A DNA stretch of 63,111 nt from assembly GCA_964575335.1 (NCBI GenBank), contig CAZNPU010000017.1:1-63111 (forward strand), read 5' to 3'. Position numbers and translations under genes: made by a program. Origin of the DNA: CAZNPU01 sp964575335 (GTDB taxonomy: Bacteria; Planctomycetota; Phycisphaerae; Phycisphaerales; SM1A02). Positions 8,456 through 17,696 of the stretch are shown here, in pieces; within the stretch, counting starts at the first letter, position 1; each line of letters begins with the position of its first letter. The notes beneath the pieces are model-generated. The model saw only the letters and a list, made by a program, of their open reading frames with translations. It had not been told where the DNA came from and did no database searches.

Positions 8456-8550
8456 CGGTCGTGCCTGTATGCTGCGGCGTTTGCGGCCGATTGAGAGAAA
8501 CTGCAACACCGCGTTGTTTTTGTTCAAGATCTGTATTTTCGGAGCATCTC

Positions 8551-9612
8551 ATGGCAACTACTGGCAAGCGAGCGCTGATCACCGGCATCACCGGACAGGA
8601 TGGCAGCTATCTGGCGGAATTGCTGCTGAGCAAGGGCTATGAGGTGCATGGCATCATCCGCCGCTCCGCCAGCTTCAACACCGAACGGCTCGATCCGATC
8701 TATCAGGATCCGCACGAAGCGGGAGCCCGCCTGTTCCTGCACTACGGCGATTTGTGCGATGCCAATTCGCTGTCCAACATCATTCGCAAAACCAAGCCCA
8801 CCGAGGTGTACAACCTCGGCGCTCAGAGCCATGTGCGGGTGAGCTTCGACAACCCCATTTACACCACCGAAGCCGACGCCACCGGCGCGATCAAGCTGCT
8901 GGAAGCGGTGCGCGATTACCAGGAGCAGACCGGCTACCAGATTCGCTACTACCAGGCCTCCAGCTCCGAGATGTTCGGCAAGGTGCAGGAGGTTCCACAG
9001 AAAGAAACCACGCCGTTTTATCCCCGCTCGCCCTACGGCTGCGCCAAGGTCTTTGCGCACTGGGCCACCGTGAATTACCGCGAAGCCTACGGTTTGCACG
9101 CGTCATGCGGCATTCTGTTCAACCACGAATCTCCCCGACGCGGCGAGACGTTCGTCACGCGCAAAATCACCCGAGCCGTCGGCCGCATCAAGCTGGGCCT
9201 GCAGAAAAAACTCTACATGGGCAATCTCGATGCAAAACGCGACTGGGGCTACGCTGGCGATTACGTCAAAGCCATGTGGATGATGCTGCAGCAGGATGAG
9301 CCGGATGATTACGTCATCGCCACCGGCAAGATGATTTCGGTGCGCGAGTTCGCGGAGCTTGCCTTCGGCTGTGTGGGACTGGACGCCAACGACTTCATCG
9401 AGATCGATCCGCGTTATTTCCGCCCCACCGAGGTCGATCAGTTGCTTGGCGATTCAAGCAAGGCCAGAAAGAAGCTGGGCTGGGAGCCGACCACCAGCGT
9501 GGAGGAACTGGCTCGCATGATGGTGGAGCACGATCTGGAACTTGCCCGCCGCGAGAAAACCCTGCGCGATGCGGGTCACGATCTGCCTGCCATGGTGGGA
9601 CACGATCAGTAA
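8551..9612 (+). CDS. gmd: GDP-mannose 4,6-dehydratase
   Basis: 353 residues, full length for the family. It has the NADP-binding loop ALITGITGQDGSYLAELLL near the N-terminus, the RRSASFNTERLDPIY signature, LGAQSHVRVSF, SSEMFGKVQE, and the catalytic Y-x-x-x-K in YPRSPYGCAKVFAHW. It also has NHESPRRGETFVTRKITRAV. It converts GDP-D-mannose to GDP-4-dehydro-6-deoxy-D-mannose, the first step to GDP-L-fucose. GGAG at 8541-8544 precedes ATG 8551 by six bases; the longer upstream frame lacks similarity. With the divergent fcl it forms a complete two-enzyme route for an activated surface sugar. Confidence 0.97.
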   Translation: MATTGKRALITGITGQDGSYLAELLLSKGYEVHGIIRRSASFNTERLDPIYQDPHEAGARLFLHYGDLCDANSLSNIIRKTKPTEVYNLGAQSHVRVSFDNPIYTTEADATGAIKLLEAVRDYQEQTGYQIRYYQASSSEMFGKVQEVPQKETTPFYPRSPYGCAKVFAHWATVNYREAYGLHASCGILFNHESPRRGETFVTRKITRAVGRIKLGLQKKLYMGNLDAKRDWGYAGDYVKAMWMMLQQDEPDDYVIATGKMISVREFAELAFGCVGLDANDFIEIDPRYFRPTEVDQLLGDSSKARKKLGWEPTTSVEELARMMVEHDLELARREKTLRDAGHDLPAMVGHDQ

Positions 9613-9670
9613 GTCAATCGGTTGCAGCGTTGTTGTGCATCAGAACAGGCGCGTTTTTCTGCACGCGCGC

Positions 9671-10612
9671 TCAATAGCCGCGCAGGGCGCAATACATCAG
9701 CCGCCACGATTCAACATCAATCGGCGCAGCGCGCATGACGCGCAGCGCGTGTTTGCGTGCGGTGCGCACGTAACCGGCGTCGAGCGCCTTCCACGCCATC
9801 CAGCGGTGTTCGCCCTTGTTGGGGCTGCGCGGCGGGCGCGAGGCGAGCATGACTCGCGGCGGTTCGATGCCGCGCCTGGCGTAAGTTTCCGCAAAAAGCG
9901 CACGTCGAACCTCGCGCTGCTGGGAAGCGCGAAGATGACAAATGCTTTCAAAGTGCTGGCGATAGTGCAGCAGCACGTCGGGCAGGTTCGCCAGTTGCCC
10001 GCGTTCCGCAATGCGGAAAAACAAATCGAGATCTTCCTGCGTGGCGTACGCCTCGCGATAGCCGCCGATGGCCATGATCGCTTCACGCCGCACCATGATC
10101 GTGGGATGCACCATTGGCCAAAGGCCGTTGAGATGACTGCGATCGATCGCTTCGTGTTCGGTTTCCAGGGCCCATTCGCAGATGGGCAGGCCGTCGGCAT
10201 CGATCAGCAGCACGCGCGTGCCCAGCAAGGTGATCTCGGGATGTGCTTCCAGATGGAGAAGCTGCTTTTCAAATCGCTGCGGCAGAGCAACGTCATCAGC
10301 GTCCATGCGCGCGATGATCTCGCAGCGTGATTCCGCCAGACCGTCATTGAGGGCGCCGACGATGCCTGTGTTCGGGCGGCTGATCAGCGTGATGCGCCGA
10401 TCATGCCGCTGGTATTGTTCAATGATGCGTTTTGAACTGTCGGTTGAACCGTCATCAACAATGATGAATTCAAAATCTTCCGCTGTCTGCTGAAGAATGC
10501 TCTCGATGGCCTGCGCGAGATATTGCTGGCCGTTGTAAACGGGCATAACAACTGAAACCGGCGGAAGCGTTGATGCGCTCTGGCTGTGAACGTCCTGTTC
10601 GTGTGCAATCAT
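9671..10612 (-). CDS. Family 2 glycosyltransferase
   Basis: 313 residues. GT-A fold: PVSVVMPVYNGQQYLAQAI at about 17-35, IIVDDGSTDSS, the D-x-D region IIARMDADDVALPQRF, then the acceptor-side GGYREAYATQEDLDLFFRI with the ED(L)D catalytic base pattern. No membrane segment is obvious, so it is a cytosolic or membrane-associated enzyme that adds a sugar from a nucleotide donor. It starts 24 bases after the wzt stop on the same strand, so Wzm, Wzt and this enzyme appear to be one operon for glycan assembly and export. The donor sugar is unknown. Confidence 0.9.
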   Translation of the reverse strand: MIAHEQDVHSQSASTLPPVSVVMPVYNGQQYLAQAIESILQQTAEDFEFIIVDDGSTDSSKRIIEQYQRHDRRITLISRPNTGIVGALNDGLAESRCEIIARMDADDVALPQRFEKQLLHLEAHPEITLLGTRVLLIDADGLPICEWALETEHEAIDRSHLNGLWPMVHPTIMVRREAIMAIGGYREAYATQEDLDLFFRIAERGQLANLPDVLLHYRQHFESICHLRASQQREVRRALFAETYARRGIEPPRVMLASRPPRSPNKGEHRWMAWKALDAGYVRTARKHALRVMRAAPIDVESWRLMYCALRGY

Positions 10613-10636
10613 GGTGATGCATCCTCATATGTTGCG

Positions 10637-11911
10637 CTACGGTCTACATGTTGCTTCCTCCCGTAATTCGAAGACCGTTGGCCACCACAGGCGCGAATCT
10701 CGCCGCGGCGGCACCTTCCCACGTCCCCACAGATCCCGCTCCACCACCTCAAAGGACAAGCCGTTTTCAATCACGTGTACGTCATTGGCCTGATCGCCCA
10801 GCCAGAACGACACGAAATACCGCCCGCCGACCAGCGGGACGCGCCCGAGCTGAATCAGAATCGTGCCGCGCCGCACCGGACGCTCCAGATCGTTTGACGA
10901 TTGAAATCGATTGTTCGTGTTGATGAGGCGCTCGCCATCGGGTGTCGCAATCACCAGTCCGATGCGCGGATGCTGCGTGGGCGGATCGGCAGCGAACTGA
11001 ATTTCAAAAGCAAGCTCGCTGCCCATGTTCACGTGCGCGCTTTGCTGGCCATCACACAAGACCGTTGCGCGTTCGATGCGCAGCGGCTGCGAAGCCGGCG
11101 CAGTAAACGAAACAGTTGCGCACAGGTCGCGGTCCATCACCGCGCTGAGATATCGGCTGACGCATTCTTCAGCGGTGGACCAGAGCGTGAGGCGGCCGCC
11201 TTCAAGCAGACAGCACGAACTGCACAGCGAGCGCACCGCCGCCATGTTGTGACTGACGAACAGAACGGTGCGCCCCTCGCCGCGCGCTGCGCGTTCCATT
11301 TTTCCCAGACACTTTTTCTGGAATTGCGCATCGCCCACAGCAAGGACTTCATCAATGATGAGAATCTCCGGCTCAAGATGCGCCGCCACAGCAAACGCCA
11401 GGCGCACGTACATGCCCGAGGAATAGCGCTTGACGGGCGTGTCGAGAAATCGATCGATCTCAGCGAAGTCGACGATGGAATCAAACTTGCGCGCGATCTC
11501 GCGACGCCGCATCCCAAGGATGGCTCCGTTGAGATAGATGTTCTCGCGGCCGGTCAGTTCGGGATGAAACCCGGTGCCGACTTCAAGCAGCGACGCCACG
11601 CGGCCGCGCAGCCGCGCGCAGCCGCTCGTCGGTTCGGTGATGCGGCTGAGAATCTTCAGCAGCGTGCTTTTGCCTGCGCCGTTACGGCCGATGATGCCCA
11701 TCACCTCGCCTTGCGGCACGTGAAAGCTCACATCACGAAGCGCCCAGAACGTATCGAGTTCGGTGCCTTTTTCCCGCAACGCCTGAAGTCGGCGCAGAGG
11801 CGACTTGACCGCACCAACCAGCACATCGCGAAATGTGGCGTGTGTCGGGTCTTCAAGCCCAATGCGGTACGTCTTGCCCAGCCGATCGACTGTAATGGCG
11901 TGTGGTGACAT
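10637..11911 (-). CDS. wzt: ABC polysaccharide exporter ATPase, Wzt-like, with glycan-binding C-terminus
   Basis: 424 residues from ATG 11911. The nucleotide-binding domain has Walker A GIIGRNGAGKSTLLKILS, the signature region VKRYSSGMYVRLAFAVAAHL, Walker B EILIIDEVLAVGD, and switch His in VLFVSHNM. About 170 residues follow, resembling the beta-sandwich Wzt C-terminal domain that recognises the polymer's non-reducing end. It powers export of lipid-linked polysaccharide across the inner membrane with the Wzm permease encoded just upstream. The upstream frame extends 41 codons but lacks similarity. Confidence 0.92.
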   Translation of the reverse strand: MSPHAITVDRLGKTYRIGLEDPTHATFRDVLVGAVKSPLRRLQALREKGTELDTFWALRDVSFHVPQGEVMGIIGRNGAGKSTLLKILSRITEPTSGCARLRGRVASLLEVGTGFHPELTGRENIYLNGAILGMRRREIARKFDSIVDFAEIDRFLDTPVKRYSSGMYVRLAFAVAAHLEPEILIIDEVLAVGDAQFQKKCLGKMERAARGEGRTVLFVSHNMAAVRSLCSSCCLLEGGRLTLWSTAEECVSRYLSAVMDRDLCATVSFTAPASQPLRIERATVLCDGQQSAHVNMGSELAFEIQFAADPPTQHPRIGLVIATPDGERLINTNNRFQSSNDLERPVRRGTILIQLGRVPLVGGRYFVSFWLGDQANDVHVIENGLSFEVVERDLWGRGKVPPRRDSRLWWPTVFELREEATCRP

Positions 11912-12104
11912 GACGTCGATTGATGGCGAAACTGCCGGTATCGAACTGCATGATGCGCCTCCGCATGCAATGCGGAATGAACGCAATGACGCCGCAACAA
12001 CATGAACGATGATGATGCTTGAAACAGGCGTCAATCAGCAACACGCAGTCAATGCAAAGCAATATCCAACTCAACAGCGCTCATTCAAAACGATGCATGA
12101 CGAA

Positions 12105-13154
12105 CTAGGCAATGTCCGCAAAGCGCCGTTCGGTCTTGCGGAAATAAAACAGACCAAAGGCAAACAGTGCTGCGCTGACAAGCACAGCCATGCTGATTAG
12201 CGTCATGTTCCAAGGTTTGCCTGAAACCGCCGAACGAAAGCCGTCAATGACGCCCGTCATTGGGTTCAGCCCGAAAATCCACTGATATCTGCTGGGAACC
12301 GTTTCCACCGACCAGATCACCGGACTGATGTACATGAGGGCCTGCACCAGAAACGGCAGCACGTAGCGGAAATCCCGATACGCCACGGTGAGCGCCGCCA
12401 GCATGTATCCAAGACCGAGCGAAGCCAGAATCGTGATCACCACAAGAAACGGCATGAACACAATGCCCCAGCTCGGCGTCACGCCGTAAATCGCCAGAAT
12501 GCACGCATACACGCCAAACGAAATGGCGAAATCCACCACGCCGCTGCCGATCGCGGAGCTTGGAACAAATAGCCGCGGAAAATACACCTTTGTCAGCAGG
12601 TGCTGCTGGTTGATCAAACTCTGACCCGCCTGGCTGACGCCGTTGGAAAAAAATGTAAACGGCAATAAGCCGGCATAGGTGAAGACGGGATACGGCAGGC
12701 CCTCCGAAGGCAGTTGTGCAAAACCGCCAAACACAACCGTAAACACAACCATCGTGAAGACCGGCGGCAGCACCGCCCACGCAATGCCAAGCACAGTCTG
12801 CTTGTAGCGCACTTTCACATCGCGCCAGATAAGAAAGTAAAGCAGCTCGCGATATCGATACAGCTCAGCCCAGTCAATTCCAATCCAGCCGCGACGTGGA
12901 CGAATTACAAGCTCCACGGGCTTCTCTGCGCAAGCCGCCCGTGATAGCCGCACAGAGTCAGTGCCAATCTCAGCGGCAGCAGCAGTTCCGTTGCAGCCGT
13001 TTTCACCTGGTGCAGCAGGATAGGGCGCAGAAGCAGATGCGGGCGCAGGATGAGAATTGGAATGATCGATTCCCGCAGTACCCGGCGCAGTTGACAGAGC
13101 ATGCTCGGAAAGTGGATTGCTCACGCCACCATTGTTGCCGCAAGCGCACCGCAT
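12105..13154 (-). CDS. wzm: ABC-2 polysaccharide exporter permease, Wzm-like
   Basis: 349 residues. The core from about residue 85 is a classic Wzm/TagG-type permease: amphipathic entry helix ELLYFLIWRDVKVRYKQTVL followed by six membrane segments, with SAIGSGVVDFAISFGVYACI and YRDFRYVLPFLVQALMYISP as family landmarks. The first 80 residues are a hydrophilic Ala/Pro/Asn-rich extension not usual in the family. Either it is real or the true start is internal; no clear Shine-Dalgarno precedes ATG 13154. A 193-base gap separates it from wzt. Together they export the glycan. Confidence 0.92.
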   Translation of the reverse strand: MRCACGNNGGVSNPLSEHALSTAPGTAGIDHSNSHPAPASASAPYPAAPGENGCNGTAAAAEIGTDSVRLSRAACAEKPVELVIRPRRGWIGIDWAELYRYRELLYFLIWRDVKVRYKQTVLGIAWAVLPPVFTMVVFTVVFGGFAQLPSEGLPYPVFTYAGLLPFTFFSNGVSQAGQSLINQQHLLTKVYFPRLFVPSSAIGSGVVDFAISFGVYACILAIYGVTPSWGIVFMPFLVVITILASLGLGYMLAALTVAYRDFRYVLPFLVQALMYISPVIWSVETVPSRYQWIFGLNPMTGVIDGFRSAVSGKPWNMTLISMAVLVSAALFAFGLFYFRKTERRFADIA

Positions 13155-13278
13155 GATGTTCGCAAGCCGGCGTTGTGCGGGGTTTGCGAATTGGCACGTA
13201 GGAAAGAAAGCGGGGTTGGCGCAAGCGCTCTGCGATACAGTTGCGCTGCGACGGCTTTATTACTGCATAAAGATGGAA

Positions 13279-13812
13279 TCAGCCGCGCAGACTCACCGTT
13301 GCGCCCACGAGCGGCGCAGCCGGAGGTTGCGGCGACTTATTATTGCCGGCTGGTGCAGCAGAAGACGCTTCAGGCGTTTCGCTCATGCGCTGTGTGGCTG
13401 AGCGGTTCTCCGCAGCCACGCGCTCCAGCAGCATCGACCACGTCTCACGTTCATACTGCAGGAGCTGAATCACTTCATCCACAAGAGCAGGATTTCGTTC
13501 GCTGCTGGCTTTCATCAGACGCGTATACATGAACGTGTACAGCGCAGAGAGCTTTTCGCACAGCGTGGGGTTATGCTCCGGCCGCAGGGCGTTGATCAGC
13601 TCAAGCAGAATGTTCTGACATCGTGTAATGCCCAGGTATGCCGCTTCATAATCGCGATTGGCCAGTCCGGCTTTGGCCTGCTCGGCATAACGAATCGCGC
13701 CGTCAAACAGCATGAGCCGCAACTCCGCCGGGCTAGCGGTCATGACCTTTGTCCGCAGATAGGCGTTGGCATTGGCATTCGGATTGGCGTTGGAATGTGG
13801 CGGCTTCATCAT
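13279..13812 (-). CDS. fliS: Flagellar export chaperone FliS
   Basis: 177 residues. Family core: NAYLRTKVMTASPAELRLML then FDGAIRYAEQA at about 15-46, and the four-helix bundle including RCQNILLELINALRPEHNP and LSALYTFMYTRLMKA. FliS binds the C-terminus of flagellin and prevents premature polymerisation. The N-terminus carries an Asn/Ala-rich run NANPNANANA encoded by a small tandem repeat, and the last 45 residues are a Pro/Ala-rich extension beyond the usual 130-residue length. It lies 108 bases downstream of fliD on the same strand, the common fliD-fliS order. Confidence 0.95.
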   Translation of the reverse strand: MMKPPHSNANPNANANAYLRTKVMTASPAELRLMLFDGAIRYAEQAKAGLANRDYEAAYLGITRCQNILLELINALRPEHNPTLCEKLSALYTFMYTRLMKASSERNPALVDEVIQLLQYERETWSMLLERVAAENRSATQRMSETPEASSAAPAGNNKSPQPPAAPLVGATVSLRG

Positions 13813-13920
13813 GCTGGAATCATCGGCAAGCAGCGGGCGAGAGTTTCACGTGGTTTGCACTTCTCAAGATCAATGACGCTGCGATCATCGGTCAGCGAGC
13901 ATTTGTCAGAAATCTGCGAA

Positions 13921-16900
13921 CTACCGCATCATGAGCATGCCGAAGTTCAGCGAGAGTGAACTCAGCGCATTGCTCTGGCCCTGCAATTTCGCCAGCGCGG
14001 TTTCCATGGCGACGAACTGCTGTTCCAAACGGAGCCGTTTGGCTTCAAGGCGCACATCGAATTCCTGGATGCGTTTGTTCGTGGCGTCGATGCGGTCCTG
14101 AAAATTGCGGTCCGCCATCGTTACGGTGCCGTCGATCGAGTTGGTCAACTGATCCATCAGGTTGTCAAACAGGTCGCCGAAGCCGCGTGCGGTCACATTC
14201 GGTTTGCTGTTTTGTATGGTGACGCCGGGCGCGATTTCTTCCGGGCCGCTCACCGTTGACTCGAAAGTGGCAAAGAGGTTTTCCACCGCCTGGCGATCAT
14301 TCTCCAGCGCTTCGCGGAATTTCTCCTGGTTGAATGAAAGCTCGCCGTTTTTGCCGATCGTGATGCCGACCTGTCGCAGGTACTGATACTGCGTGGTCAC
14401 GCCTTGCGCCTTGCCCTGCTGAATGCGATACATCGCCTCGCGCACCCGCGCAGTGATCGGATTGCCCAGCAGCGGCCCTTTCTGCTTGGTGTCAATGTCG
14501 TAGAAATCGTACTGATTGATTCGTCCGATGACATCATTGAAGGCGGTGACGAACTGCCGCACCGCTTCGGTGATGGCCTGGTCGTCGCGATTCACCGTGA
14601 TGGTGACCGGCTCATCACTGACCTGTTTGAGGTTGAGCGTCAGGCCGTCAACCACGTCGGTCACTGTGTTGGAATTGCTGGTGACAAGGAACGCGTTCTC
14701 GCCGCTGCCGAAGAGAACCTTGGCGTCCTGTCCCCTGCTGATGATGGTCAGGCCAAGGTCGAAGTCGCCGGTGTCGATATGCAGCTCGCCCATTCTGCCG
14801 CCGATATCGGAAGTAAAGTTCAATCGGAACGGCGTGGCGCCTGAGCCGGAGTTGATGATTGATGCGCTGACGGGAATGCCTGCGCTGTTGATCTTCGACA
14901 CCACCGCAGCGAGGGTATCGGATTCGTTGAACGTTACGGTGCGTTCGTAGGACCCGTCGATCATGCCGTCTTCAACAGAAGCTGCTTCACCGAGGATGTT
15001 CAAATCCTTGGCGGTCGTTCCGCTGACGGAAGTGATGGTGAGTTTGCGGACAGCGACCTGCCCATCTTCCAGCTTTGATTCGATCACCAGACCGTCGCCG
15101 GTGTCGTTGATGCGCGCGTTGATTGCCAGGCCGCGCGAATTGATTTCAGCAATTACGTCGTAGAGCGTGACAGCGTCGGAACCGATGTCAATGGTGGCTG
15201 AAGCGCCCAGGCTGTCGGTTATTTTGAACTTGCCAAGGCCGATGCCTCTGCCGTAATTCAGATCGCTGAGCTTCGTTGCTTCGGAAACGTAGCGGTGCTG
15301 CAAATTAGTCCCGCGCACGGTGTTTGAAGCGGTGCCGGCCGGATCGGTTTCAATGCCAAGCGCCGCAGCGGCATCGCCGGTGACAATAAGATTGCTCACG
15401 CCGCCGGAGCTGTCGGTGATCTGCAATCCGTTGCCGGTATTGTTGTAACCGACTTCAATCGCCGCTCCGGCCGCAGCAGCGGCCTGGTTGATGGCGTCGA
15501 TGATTTCGCTCAGCGATGCGTAGCTGTCAAGATTGCTGACGGAGAACTGCACGCCTGCGCGATCGGTGATGGTCAGCTCAGTTGCGCCGTTGAGCCCGGA
15601 ACCGCCGTTGAGGTTGTTCACCAGCACCGAACCCAGCGCCGCAACAAGTCGCCGACCCTGGATGGTGTTGCCAGCTATGCCGCTGGCATCCGTTTCAATG
15701 CCCAAAGCAGCCGCGGCAAGGGGATTGGCGGCGGTGCCGCGCACAATGAGATTGCCCGCGCCGCCCGTGGTGTCGGTCAGTTGCAGGCTCACGCCATCTG
15801 CCGCAAGCGAAGCGATAATGCGGCCGTTGTTGTTGCTGGCATTGTTGATGCGATTAATCACATCACCCAATGTCGCAGCAGGCGGATCGCTGATGGTATT
15901 GGGAATAACCTGACCGTTGAAGCTGTCCGCCTCCACGCCGGCTTCATTCAGAATGCCAAGTTCCGTGGCGGTTTTGGTGCCGTTGACGCCTGCGCCGAGC
16001 ACCTTCAGCGGGCCATCGCCGCCCTGGGTGTCGGTGACGGTCAGCCGCGCACCGTCAGCATGGATGCCGATTTGAATGCGTCCGCCGGTTTCTGCTGCCA
16101 CTCGCGTGATCAGGCCGTTCACCGTGGTAATGCCGGTGAGATTCACTTCGTATTCGTTGCCATCGCGATCGACGAACTTGATGTCTTTATTGTCATCATC
16201 GCCGAGGGTGATGCCCTTGCCGTTATTGAGATCGCTGAGCAGCGTTGACGGCGTGATGGGCAGGTTGATGCGCCCGAGGTCAACGTCGATGACGGTGCCG
16301 TCGCGCGCGGTGATGCGAAAATCCGGCACGTTGTTGCGGATCAGCACGCCGTTGCCGTCGTTGAGCGATGACAGCGAGGTGTTCGCGCCGATGGTGTTGA
16401 TGTTCTGGCCGATGAGCGTGTCGCCGGCCGCGCTGCCGGCAATGCCCAGGTCTGTTGCAGTGGTGAAGCCCGCAGCATTGGCGATGGTGAGCGTTCCCGT
16501 GCCGCCGGTGTTGTCGGTAATGACAAGTCCATCGCTTGAAATGCGGGCGGTGACGTTCACGGTGCTTGCGCTGTTGATGCGCTCGATGACCTCGTTGAGG
16601 GTGGCGACGTCGGTGAGGTCGATGGTTTCCTGCGCGCCGGAACGGTCGGTGATGACAATTTTGCCTCGCGCCACGCCGTTGCCGCCGTTGAGTTCTTCGA
16701 GGTTGCGGTCGACAGCGAGTCCGCCGCGTCCGAACTCAAAGCTCATGCTCGTCAATCCCAGCGGGGTCGTGGCGCGGTCGGCAAACCCGCGCGACAACTG
16801 CTGGCTGGTGCTGACGAGCTGGCGAACGATGAACTGAAAGCTTCCCGGCTGTGCGTTCTTGGCAGCCGTGGCGGACAGAATCTCTTCGTTGCTGCTGGAC

Positions 16901-17127
16901 GCGAGAGTGGACTGAAAGATTTTGTCGAGGCGAAACGCGCGGGAGGCGGTTTTCATGTTCAGCAGACGCGCGTTGATGTCCATCAGAGCCGTGCGCTGCG
17001 CCTGCAGCGTGGCGACGCGCGTCTGCAGGTTGGTCTTCCCCCGCGCTTCAATCGCCAGCAGTCCTTCAATGAGCTGCGCGGTGTTGATGCCGCTGATCAG
17101 ACCGATCCCGGTTGTGATGGAACCCAT
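13921..17127 (-). CDS. fliD: Flagellar filament cap protein FliD, unusually long
   Basis: 1068 residues, more than twice the enterobacterial length. The N-terminus MGSITTGIGLISGINTAQLI and the coiled helix after it are FliD_N. The last 250 residues (GLTLNLKQVSDEPVTITV, QFVTAFNDVIGRINQYDFYD and a final coiled coil RLEQQFVAMETALAKLQGQS) are FliD_C. Between them are roughly five or six degenerate repeats of the flagellin IN type, each reading like TLxDVIxRIN, then xDGxxLxITDxxGGxGxLxV and AxxLGI. FliD caps the growing filament and folds flagellin at the tip; the repeats probably decorate or enlarge the cap. The upstream 71-residue gene is 18 bases away, so co-transcription is likely. Confidence 0.93.
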   Translation of the reverse strand: MGSITTGIGLISGINTAQLIEGLLAIEARGKTNLQTRVATLQAQRTALMDINARLLNMKTASRAFRLDKIFQSTLASSSNEEILSATAAKNAQPGSFQFIVRQLVSTSQQLSRGFADRATTPLGLTSMSFEFGRGGLAVDRNLEELNGGNGVARGKIVITDRSGAQETIDLTDVATLNEVIERINSASTVNVTARISSDGLVITDNTGGTGTLTIANAAGFTTATDLGIAGSAAGDTLIGQNINTIGANTSLSSLNDGNGVLIRNNVPDFRITARDGTVIDVDLGRINLPITPSTLLSDLNNGKGITLGDDDNKDIKFVDRDGNEYEVNLTGITTVNGLITRVAAETGGRIQIGIHADGARLTVTDTQGGDGPLKVLGAGVNGTKTATELGILNEAGVEADSFNGQVIPNTISDPPAATLGDVINRINNASNNNGRIIASLAADGVSLQLTDTTGGAGNLIVRGTAANPLAAAALGIETDASGIAGNTIQGRRLVAALGSVLVNNLNGGSGLNGATELTITDRAGVQFSVSNLDSYASLSEIIDAINQAAAAAGAAIEVGYNNTGNGLQITDSSGGVSNLIVTGDAAAALGIETDPAGTASNTVRGTNLQHRYVSEATKLSDLNYGRGIGLGKFKITDSLGASATIDIGSDAVTLYDVIAEINSRGLAINARINDTGDGLVIESKLEDGQVAVRKLTITSVSGTTAKDLNILGEAASVEDGMIDGSYERTVTFNESDTLAAVVSKINSAGIPVSASIINSGSGATPFRLNFTSDIGGRMGELHIDTGDFDLGLTIISRGQDAKVLFGSGENAFLVTSNSNTVTDVVDGLTLNLKQVSDEPVTITVNRDDQAITEAVRQFVTAFNDVIGRINQYDFYDIDTKQKGPLLGNPITARVREAMYRIQQGKAQGVTTQYQYLRQVGITIGKNGELSFNQEKFREALENDRQAVENLFATFESTVSGPEEIAPGVTIQNSKPNVTARGFGDLFDNLMDQLTNSIDGTVTMADRNFQDRIDATNKRIQEFDVRLEAKRLRLEQQFVAMETALAKLQGQSNALSSLSLNFGMLMMR

Positions 17128-17145
17128 ATCTGCTCCCTGCGCTGC

Positions 17146-17361
17146 TTATGCGGCCTTGCTCCATGCCCACGAAGATTCGTTGCTTGCGGGCGTCCAGTTG
17201 ATGCGGTCAAGGCCATGCTTTCGAAGAATGAGAATGTCCGAAGCCCAGGCGGCTAGCGTTCGATTGAAAAGCTCATGTGCGTGTTGCACGGCGATGTGTG
17301 CTTCATCAGCGGTCGGCACGTGCATGAACTTCATCGGCAAAGCGGCTGGCTGAGCGTTCAT
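17146..17361 (-). CDS. Small unknown protein upstream of fliD
   Basis: 71 residues from ATG 17361, preceded by GGAG with seven-base spacing, and ending 18 bases before fliD. The sequence is MNAQPAALPMKFMHVPTADE and so on, with His-rich HIAVQHAHELFNRTLAAW and a Trp-rich tail ending NESSWAWSKAA. It shows no signal, membrane segment or recognised domain. FlaG often occupies this position in other bacteria, but the FlaG motif is not visible. A role in filament assembly is possible from location only. Confidence 0.6.
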   Translation of the reverse strand: MNAQPAALPMKFMHVPTADEAHIAVQHAHELFNRTLAAWASDILILRKHGLDRINWTPASNESSWAWSKAA

Positions 17362-17615
17362 TCCGGTCTCCTTGACAGCAAATAGTGGTCCGCAGCGCTG
17401 CGCTTCAGGCAAAATGCGCAAACCCTGCGAATCATGAGCAGCACAGATGTGATCGGTCCGAAAAGCAGCCGACTTGCGTCCAATTGCGCGATGATGAGCA
17501 CAGTTGATGCGCAAAAGTTGCAGCGCGATTTATGCGCTTGACTCAAGGTTGGATTCGACTGGAATTGAACTGGGAGCTGCGCTGCTTCCATCGCTGTGCG
17601 TGTTGAGCGCAGGAC

Positions 17616-17647
17616 AACGCCCTCACCGGTTGCAGGGTGAGGGCGTT
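17616..17647. terminator. 12-bp perfect hairpin downstream of the AT-hook protein gene
   Basis: AACGCCCTCACC (17616-17627), loop GGTTGCAG, GGTGAGGGCGTT (17636-17647). The stem is perfect and GC-rich but the T-run is weak on both strands. Its position 50 bases after the stop of the minus-strand nucleoid-type gene makes it that gene's likely terminator. The gap between this gene and the 71-residue gene (17362-17696) holds nothing else that I recognise. Confidence 0.6.
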
Positions 17648-17696
17648 ATGTTTCATCATTGCGGTTGTTGTGATGATGAATCGCTGGCGCAAGAGG

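Noticed and set aside
10901..11908. 335-codon plus-strand frame opposite wzt
   Set aside because: Antisense of a clear ABC ATPase; no motif.
13846..13861. Third parS-like site (AGTTTCACGTGGTTTG)
   Set aside because: The CACGTG core is present but the right half does not match GnAACA; likely chance.
15533..16837. Plus-strand frames opposite fliD
   Set aside because: Several overlapping Ser/Val/Leu-rich shadows caused by fliD codon bias.
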